In this document: one piece after another, positions 7,534-11,338 of the stretch
Position numbering within the stretch: the stretch's first letter is position 1
How the letters are laid out: every line of letters starts with the position of its first letter
Origin: Kofleriaceae bacterium
Lineage (GTDB): Bacteria > Myxococcota_A > Polyangia > Haliangiales > Haliangiaceae
DNA length: 11,338 bases
NCBI GenBank assembly: GCA_024642805.1
Contig: JAHEAK010000106.1
Span: 1 to 11,338, forward strand
Direction of reading: 5' to 3'
Notes under the pieces: model-generated
What the model saw: only the letters and a program-made list of their open reading frames with translations
Databases searched by the model: none
What the model was told of the DNA's origin: nothing
Position numbers and translations under genes: made by a program

Positions 7534-8740
7534 CCAGTTCCAGCCGCCGCACGCGGTGAAAAGCCTCGTCGGTACCACCGTTGCCGTCAGCCACGTAGAG
7601 GTAGGGCGGTGCCAGATCGAGTCCCTCACAAACGTGTAGCTTGCCGCTCAGTGGATCGGGATCATCGGCAAAGCCCTGGGTGCTGCCCGCTACGGTCGAC
7701 GCCAGACCCTCGCTCAGCTTGCGCGTACGACCACTGGCAAACTCGCTTACGTAGAGACCACCCTCGCTATCGATAGCGAGGCCGACCGGCGTGTCGAAGC
7801 TCGCGCTTAGCGCGGGTCCATCGGTGGAGGCACGCTGGCCATTGCCGGCAACCGTGCTCACCAGGCCTGCGAGCGTGATCTTGCGGATGCGATGATTGGC
7901 GGAATCAGCCAGGTAGATGTCGTCGTTTTCGGCGACCACCACATCCAGAGGTTCGGCAAAACGAGCCGCGCTACCGCTGCCATCGGCATAGCCCGGCGAA
8001 CCAGCGAGCCCGGCAAGCTCTTCGATCCGGTCTTCTTGTGGATCGTAGATGCGCACCGTTGCAGCGAACTTGTCGGCGATGACCAGTCGGCCATCACTCA
8101 GACTGGCGAGGCCGCGCACACGGCCGAGGTCTGCGCGCACTAGAGTCGCAAGGCCGGTATCGAGAGACACCCGCCACAGGGCTCCTTTGAGCTCACCGCT
8201 GAGATTGTGATCCGTCTGTACGTAAAACTCGCCGGCGGGTGTGAAAGCCATGCCAAAGGGCCTGCTGAAGCCTTCCTGGCGAACCAGGGTTCTTGTGTTT
8301 CCGTCTGGACTCACGACTCGAATCGCGCCGTTATCAAAGTCTGCAACGTAGATACTGCCATCGCTGCCGACGAGCACATTGACCGGATTGTTCAGAAGGG
8401 AACTCTCGCGTGGCCCATCCACCAAGCCAGCGCGACTGTCGCCAATGAGGGTACTGAGCCCTTTGCCTAGCTCGCCTATAGGATGAGTCGCGGCGTCGGG
8501 TGTACCGGCGTCGGCATCGAGACTTGGCTCGTCCATTCCAGAACTACCGCCGTCGGCGCTTGCGCAAGCCAATCCACTGGCAAAGAGTCCACCAAGAAGC
8601 AGTGCCTGCGCCCCTCGCCACGCAGCGAAAGGCCTCCCGTATCGTCTCTCACCTTCGAATCGAAGCGAGCACGCCATTCCTACCGTACAGTCCCTTCTGG
8701 GCGTTCCATCCCTTCTGGGCATACCGTTCCTTCTGGGCAT
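7526..8740 (-). CDS. Six-bladed NHL-repeat beta-propeller lipoprotein
   Basis: 404 residues from ATG 8740. After an unusually long, basic n-region (1-42) come a hydrophobic segment (AQALLLGGLFASG) and a probable lipobox GLAC with Cys59, then a D/A/G/S/P-rich linker (60-85) typical of myxobacterial surface lipoproteins. The rest is six NHL-type blades, each with a Gly/Asp-rich turn and a [IL]YVADxxNxxIR-like strand: about 118-150, 160-200, 207-240, 262-298, 317-350 and 371-401. NHL propellers bind proteins, glycans or other ligands; no catalytic residues are evident and the ligand is unknown. ATG 8740 is favoured by GGAGGA at 5-base spacing. In-frame ATGs at 8722 (good site) and 8677 (poor spacing) are alternatives, and 8677 would give a more ordinary signal peptide. 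The 3' end runs into the 12-base repeats. Confidence 0.85.
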   Translation of the reverse strand: MPRRNGMPRRDGTPRRDCTVGMACSLRFEGERRYGRPFAAWRGAQALLLGGLFASGLACASADGGSSGMDEPSLDADAGTPDAATHPIGELGKGLSTLIGDSRAGLVDGPRESSLLNNPVNVLVGSDGSIYVADFDNGAIRVVSPDGNTRTLVRQEGFSRPFGMAFTPAGEFYVQTDHNLSGELKGALWRVSLDTGLATLVRADLGRVRGLASLSDGRLVIADKFAATVRIYDPQEDRIEELAGLAGSPGYADGSGSAARFAEPLDVVVAENDDIYLADSANHRIRKITLAGLVSTVAGNGQRASTDGPALSASFDTPVGLAIDSEGGLYVSEFASGRTRKLSEGLASTVAGSTQGFADDPDPLSGKLHVCEGLDLAPPYLYVADGNGGTDEAFHRVRRLELGQ

Positions 8741-8757
8741 CCTGTTCCTCCTGGCAT
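8693..8757 (-). repeat. 18-base tandem repeat duplicating a ribosome-binding site plus ATG
   Basis: Plus-strand CCTTCTGGGC recurs at 8693, 8711 and 8729, with a diverged copy (CCTCCTGGC) at 8747: a strict 18-base period. On the minus strand each unit reads as a Shine-Dalgarno-like AGAAGG[A/G] or AGGAGGA, a 5-base spacer and then ATG (ATG at 8740 and 8722; ACG in the third position at 8704). The units encode six-residue repeats MPRRNG/MPRRDG/TPRRDC at the N-terminus of the NHL protein. The outermost ATG at 8757 is one base out of phase and opens a different, non-coding frame. Confidence 0.9.
8745..8751 (-). promoter_or_regulatory. Strong ribosome-binding site for the NHL gene start at 8740
   Basis: On the minus strand GGAGGAA precedes ATG 8740 with near-ideal spacing. 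It is the closest match to the Shine-Dalgarno consensus in the 18-base repeat array and is the reason for choosing 8740 over 8722 or 8677. Confidence 0.6.
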
Positions 8758-8810
8758 TGGGTTCTCAGCGGAATCGAGCAGCTTTTGTGCCACGCAAGCG
8801 ACGCCTTGGT

Positions 8811-8861
8811 GCACGCCCCCAAGCGCTTCGATCCTGAAAACGATCCTCGTCGGGGGCGTGC
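8811..8861 (-). terminator. Perfect 10-base-stem hairpin between the AhpD-like and NHL genes
   Basis: GCACGCCCCC (8811-8820) and GGGGGCGTGC (8852-8861) are exact inverse complements around a 31-base loop. The loop contains a direct repeat of CGATCCT. The hairpin starts 14 bases beyond the AhpD-like stop in the direction of transcription and lies about 70 bases ahead of the NHL start, so it could end the first transcript or act in the NHL leader. No T-run follows. Confidence 0.45.
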
Positions 8862-8875
8862 CTGCGAACAGCTCG

Positions 8876-9307
8876 CTACTGCATGTGCGGTGCGGACTTG
8901 CCGAGCGGAGGCTTCTCGGTGTGGTGGCTGACCATATAGGCAACCGCCTTGTTTACGTCCTTCTTGAACTTGTCGACGTCGATCTGTGCGCCCGTGATGG
9001 TGTTAGACATCAACGCCGTCAGTCCACCCATCATTGCCGCTTCGCGCAGCTCCTCCTTGTTGGCTCCAAAGGCCTCGGCCGCCTTCGCGTGAAAATACAC
9101 GCAGTACTGGCACTTCATATGACTCGCGACAGCAAGGCCGATCAGTTCCTTGGTCTTGGCATCGAGGACCGTTTCACCGAGCTCGAGGCCTTTTTGCAAC
9201 TGCCAGGCAGCATTAAATACAGAGCTAGGCAGGGCCTGGAAGAAGTCAGGCACGAATCCCATCAACTCTTTGATCTCTTTCTCAGCCAGCTTTCGATTGT
9301 CTTGCAT
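8876..9307 (-). CDS. Carboxymuconolactone decarboxylase/AhpD-like protein
   Basis: 143 residues, all-helical, no signal peptide. The AhpD redox signature is complete: Glu54 in KELIGLAV, then Cys66-Gln-Tyr-Cys69 and His73 in CQYCVYFH. The Glu-12-Cys-3-Cys-4-His spacing is the same as in mycobacterial AhpD (Glu118, Cys130, Cys133, His137), where the cysteine pair reduces peroxide-related partners. Family features MGFVPDFFQALP (16-27) and AVASHMKCQYC are typical of single-domain CMD proteins. A role in peroxide or electrophile defence is likely; true decarboxylase activity is not indicated. ATG 9307 is chosen because GGAGA ends 6 bases before it but directly abuts the alternative ATG at 9313. 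It transcribes toward the NHL gene with a hairpin between them. Confidence 0.88.
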   Translation of the reverse strand: MQDNRKLAEKEIKELMGFVPDFFQALPSSVFNAAWQLQKGLELGETVLDAKTKELIGLAVASHMKCQYCVYFHAKAAEAFGANKEELREAAMMGGLTALMSNTITGAQIDVDKFKKDVNKAVAYMVSHHTEKPPLGKSAPHMQ

Positions 9308-9313
9308 GTTCAT

Positions 9314-9319
9314 TCTCCG
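9314..9319 (-). promoter_or_regulatory. Ribosome-binding site deciding the AhpD-like start
   Basis: Minus-strand CGGAGA directly abuts ATG 9313 but stands 6 bases from ATG 9307. Normal spacing therefore favours the second ATG as the working start. Confidence 0.5.
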
Positions 9320-9561
9320 TGGTTGGTGTGTTTCTCGAATGGACAGTTGCAGAGCCCGTTCCCAACACACTCCGAAACAGATCAATTTGCTGCATCACGG
9401 CAGCAGTGCAATGCCCGTGAAATCCTCCGCTTCGAAACGCACTATTGCCACGGATCGGCATCTCCCGATTCCGTGTGAAGACGACAAGACTCGCAGAGTC
9501 GATCACGACTCGAGCTGTGGCGCGCCGGATTGCTGGCCTTCGACTTGCACCACTACGAGGC

Positions 9562-9939
9562 ATGTGGGTTGCCGTCGAACTTGTCGCCATTCCAGCTCTC
9601 TTGATCGTCTGGATCATCGTGAGCACCGTCGTAGAGCGCTTTGGAATTGGCGCGATCATGCTCGGTGCGGTTTTGCTGGTACTGGTGAGCACGGCGCTTG
9701 GCAATCTCGTGCGCTTCCTTGGACGACTGGAGCGTGAAGAAGGCGTACCGCCAGAAGACCATCCATCTGCAGGCCACGCCTCCAGCCAAGGCTTGCGCGA
9801 TTCGGAGAAGGCGATCCCATCGGAAGGGCAAGTCATGCAAGCCGTGCCGCCCGCGGCCGCTACCGAGGCGCTCGAGCCCTGGAAACTGCCCACCAACCTT
9901 CCTGTGCGCGAGTCAGCGAAAGACGCGACCACGACCTAG
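9562..9939 (+). CDS. Small membrane protein with two transmembrane helices
   Basis: 125 residues from ATG 9562. Two hydrophobic helices (about 3-25, VAVELVAIPALLIVWIIVSTVVE, broken here as VAVELVAIPALL and IVWIIVSTVVE; and 30-52, containing AIMLGAVLLVLVSTALG) form a hairpin in the inner membrane. They are followed by a charged stretch (RFLGRLEREEG) and a long polar, P/E/A/S-rich cytoplasmic or periplasmic tail. I do not recognise the family. The start is uncertain: the frame is open upstream to 9421 with TTG 9445 and internal GTGs, but the upstream residues are basic and unlike a protein N-terminus, while ATG 9562 has only GAGG one base before it. The 254 bases between this ATG and the divergent AhpD-like start hold no other gene or clear promoter that I can support. 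Confidence 0.6.
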   Translation: MWVAVELVAIPALLIVWIIVSTVVERFGIGAIMLGAVLLVLVSTALGNLVRFLGRLEREEGVPPEDHPSAGHASSQGLRDSEKAIPSEGQVMQAVPPAAATEALEPWKLPTNLPVRESAKDATTT

Positions 9940-9944
9940 GCCCA

Positions 9945-9972
9945 CTCACTACACGAAGCTCACTACACGAAG
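9945..9972. repeat. Perfect 14-base tandem duplication
   Basis: CTCACTACACGAAG occurs twice in a row, at 9945-9958 and 9959-9972, starting 5 bases after the stop of the small membrane protein. It is one of several small duplications in this convergent junction. Confidence 0.95.
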
Positions 9973-9992
9973 CGCCCGCTTGCTCACCAAAA

Positions 9993-10036
9993 GCAGGGGC
10001 GCCCACTCAACTCACTAGACGCAGGCGCCCACTCAA
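9993..10036. repeat. Imperfect direct repeat around the hairpin arm
   Basis: GCAGGGGCGCCCACTCAA (9993-10010) recurs as GCAGGCGCCCACTCAA (10021-10036), two bases shorter, separated by CTCACTAGAC. The second copy supplies the left arm and loop of the hairpin at 10021-10046. Confidence 0.8.
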
Positions 10037-10046
10037 GGGCGCCTGC
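10021..10046. terminator. Perfect 10-base-stem hairpin, likely bidirectional terminator
   Basis: GCAGGCGCCC (10021-10030) pairs exactly with GGGCGCCTGC (10037-10046) across a 6-base loop. It sits between the convergent ends of the small membrane protein (9939, +) and the YtxH-like gene (10078, -), the right place to stop both transcripts. Neither strand shows a T-run after the stem. Confidence 0.65.
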
Positions 10047-10048
10047 TC

Positions 10049-10092
10049 CATCTATCTACATCATCCGCTCCATCTATCTACATCATCCGCTC
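10049..10092. repeat. Perfect 22-base tandem duplication covering the end of the YtxH-like gene
   Basis: Two exact 22-base copies, 10049-10070 and 10071-10092, begin CATCTATCTA and end ATCCGCTC. On the minus strand the right copy encodes the last residues (ERMM) and the stop of the YtxH-like gene; the left copy repeats the same codons and stop beyond the gene end. This shows a recent duplication. Confidence 0.95.
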
Positions 10093-10353
10093 GGGAGCCG
10101 TCTTGCCGTTGCCGCGCTCCTCTTCGGCCATCACTTCCCCGAAGGCCTCGCGTGCTGCGCCGGTCGCCGACTTGACCGCCTCTGGCAGCCGGGCTGTCTT
10201 CTCCTTGCCTCTGCGAAGGTAGCCGTTGAGCTCCTCGCGCGTCTCACGCCCCGAGCGCGGTGCCGTCAGCACGCCGATAGCAGCGCCTGCTGCCACGCCG
10301 CCCAGAAATGCCAACGCAATCTGTCCACCTGAAAACCCTCTTGCTTCACTCAT
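10078..10353 (-). CDS. YtxH-domain small membrane-associated protein
   Basis: 91 residues. The N-terminus has one Gly/Ala-rich hydrophobic helix (about 12-31, IALAFLGGVAAGAAIGVLTA) followed by the family signature APRSGRETREEL (31-42) and an amphipathic, charged helix (about 45-80) ending in a polar tail. This layout (GxxxGxxxGxLxAPxSGxETR) is the YtxH/GvpP-like pattern, usually linked to general stress or envelope function, with no known enzymatic role. ATG 10353 is well supported by AAGGGAG 6 bases before it. It is the last gene of a leftward group, 51 bases after the DUF5335-like gene, and its final codons and stop are duplicated. Confidence 0.82.
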   Translation of the reverse strand: MSEARGFSGGQIALAFLGGVAAGAAIGVLTAPRSGRETREELNGYLRRGKEKTARLPEAVKSATGAAREAFGEVMAEEERGNGKTAPERMM

Positions 10354-10404
10354 GACTTGCTCCCTTGTTTTTCGTGCTTGCTGTTGTTCATGTTTTCGCG
10401 AGCC

Positions 10405-10800
10405 CTACTTGCGGGACTCACTTGGAAAGCGTCGTAGGTCTTCCTGGATGGGTCGCGGCAGTGCGATGGGGTCCCGCAGGCGGATGAATTGCTGCTGCCC
10501 ATCGGCGTCCTTTACGACGATCCGAGATAGACCGCTGGATGCCATATCCACCCAAATCTCACGGGGCGATGCAATGGCGTGATTCAGGTTGCCATGCGAG
10601 TTGCTCGTGTAGACGTAGAAGGTGTCGTTCTTGTGGTCGTAGGTGAGACCGCTCAGCGGCAAGTGCTCCACGGCGACTTGCAAGCCAATCTTCAGGCCTG
10701 CAACCTCAATGTGAACTTGCTTTCGGTCCTTGAGCGCCGACGTGAGATCGTCGAAGAAGGCCGTCCAGCGTGTCTTGGGCAGTTGATAGTAGTTGGTCAT
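10405..10800 (-). CDS. DUF5335-like protein
   Basis: 131 residues, soluble, no signal peptide. The pattern fits DUF5335: an N-terminal LPKTRWTAFFDDLTSAL (7-23), a beta-rich core with VHIEVAG, EHLPLSGLTYDHKNDTFYVY (45-64), a NHAI segment followed by PREIWVD, then IVVKDADGQQQFIRLRDP near the end. The function of this family is unknown to me; members occur beside stress-related and CBS-domain genes. ATG 10800 is chosen because the family N-terminus begins there; the upstream extension to 10899 overlaps the CBS gene end and looks non-coding. Its ribosome-binding site is weak. It lies 62 bases after the CBS gene and 51 before the YtxH-like gene, consistent with one transcript. Confidence 0.72.
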   Translation of the reverse strand: MTNYYQLPKTRWTAFFDDLTSALKDRKQVHIEVAGLKIGLQVAVEHLPLSGLTYDHKNDTFYVYTSNSHGNLNHAIASPREIWVDMASSGLSRIVVKDADGQQQFIRLRDPIALPRPIQEDLRRFPSESRK

Positions 10801-10862
10801 GACGAGAACTACTTCACACGCTGTGCCAAGCGCAGCGCCTGTGCGTTGTCTCGGAAGACAAC

Positions 10863-11338
10863 CTAGTAAAGCGCTTCCCCACCCTCCGCTGGCTCGCAAA
10901 TCGCCGCGAGGGTCTGGACGATTTCGCGACTGCTGAGTTCTTTGTCAAGGCGCAGCTGCTTCTCGCGAGCCTCCTCGCGAATGATGTCATTGAGAGAGAG
11001 CATGCCAAGAACGCGTTTGTCCTGGTCGACGACCGGCAGTCGTCGGACTTGATTGACGCGCATGATCTCTTCTGCTTGTTGCAAGCTCGCCCCCGGATCG
11101 ACGGAAAAGACGTCACCCGAAATAACACCCGACACACGAATAGCGTTGAGCGCTCGGCCGAAATTACAGGCCGCCATGCAGATATCGCGATCGGTAATCA
11201 TGCCAACGACACAGAATTCGTGGTCGACCACCGGCAGAGCTCCACAATCGCGGTCCCACATGAGCGCGGCTGCGGTCTCAATCGAATCAGCTTCCAAGCA
11301 GGTAACCGGCGGCGTGGTCATTAGATCTCGAACTCTCA
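10863..11338 (-). CDS. CBS-domain-pair protein (5' end outside window)
   Basis: Two tandem CBS motifs form a Bateman module. The first has PPVTC...TAAALM, GALPVVDHEFCVVGMITDRDI; the second has VFSVDPGASLQQAEEIM, RRLPVVDQDKRVLGMLSLNDI. Both keep the [ST]xxD ribose-phosphate motif (TDRD, SLND), so adenine-nucleotide binding is likely and the protein may sense cellular energy state. A charged helical tail of about 35 residues follows. The ATG at 11321 is probably not the start: the codons before it read RVRDLM-TTPPV, the usual CBS-protein opening (VRDLMT), and the frame stays open to the window edge. The gene appears to lead the CBS, DUF5335-like, YtxH-like group. Confidence 0.88.
   Translation of the reverse strand, partial: RVRDLMTTPPVTCLEADSIETAAALMWDRDCGALPVVDHEFCVVGMITDRDICMAACNFGRALNAIRVSGVISGDVFSVDPGASLQQAEEIMRVNQVRRLPVVDQDKRVLGMLSLNDIIREEAREKQLRLDKELSSREIVQTLAAICEPAEGGEALY

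Noticed and set aside
7441..7776. Plus-strand frame with a GPVIGPVT repeat peptide
   Set aside because: The repeat peptide is just the 12-base array read in one frame; the remainder is antisense to the NHL coding region, and no ribosome-binding site precedes it.
8680..8943. Minus-strand frame starting upstream and reading PEGTVCPEG repeats
   Set aside because: It is the 18-base repeat read out of phase with the NHL gene, and its upstream part overlaps the AhpD-like gene in another frame.
8483..9478. Plus-strand open frame of 331 residues
   Set aside because: It is antisense to the NHL gene start and the whole AhpD-like gene, whose catalytic motif is complete. The translation has no coherent domain.

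Overview
The window is GC-rich bacterial DNA, densely coded, from an organism with an outer membrane: it encodes three or four predicted lipoproteins and a YdbH-YnbE-YdbL inner-to-outer-membrane bridge operon. The secreted proteins have low-complexity linkers rich in D, A, G, P, S and K, such as the DADAGTPDAA stretch after the lipobox of the NHL protein. That style is typical of Myxococcota (former Deltaproteobacteria). This assignment is inference from composition, because no rRNA or marker gene is present. I saw no tRNA, rRNA, insertion sequence, integrase or CRISPR array, and no gap without a gene exceeds 300 bases.

Layout, left to right. (1) The C-terminal end of an unrecognised helical protein (+, cut by the window edge) runs convergently into a fumarase-C homologue (-) with a 7-base overlap of stop regions. 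The homologue keeps the class II fumarase scaffold but has lost nearly all its catalytic residues. (2) A flavodoxin-like gene (+) is transcribed divergently from it. (3) A lipoprotein with two SnoaL/NTF2-like domains (+) is followed at 54 bases by ydbH-ynbE-ydbL (+), whose members are tightly coupled (12-base gap, then a 4-base ATGA overlap). (4) A convergent junction filled by a 12-base palindromic tandem repeat leads into a six-bladed NHL-propeller lipoprotein gene (-), whose start region is itself an 18-base tandem repeat that duplicates a ribosome-binding site plus ATG. (5) An AhpD-like CxxC protein (-) lies behind it and diverges from a small two-helix membrane protein (+). (6) A second convergent junction, again full of small tandem duplications and a perfect hairpin, separates that gene from a leftward trio: a CBS-pair protein (cut by the right edge), a DUF5335-like protein and a YtxH-like membrane protein.

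How the parts work together. ydbH, ynbE and ydbL form one functional unit: a bridge thought to carry phospholipid between membranes, its outer-membrane lipoprotein partner, and a periplasmic accessory protein. The double-SnoaL lipoprotein may be co-transcribed with them. The CBS/DUF5335/YtxH trio looks like a small stress or energy-sensing group. The most notable items are the apparently dead fumarase and the short in-phase tandem repeats at gene boundaries, one of which multiplies translation-start signals.
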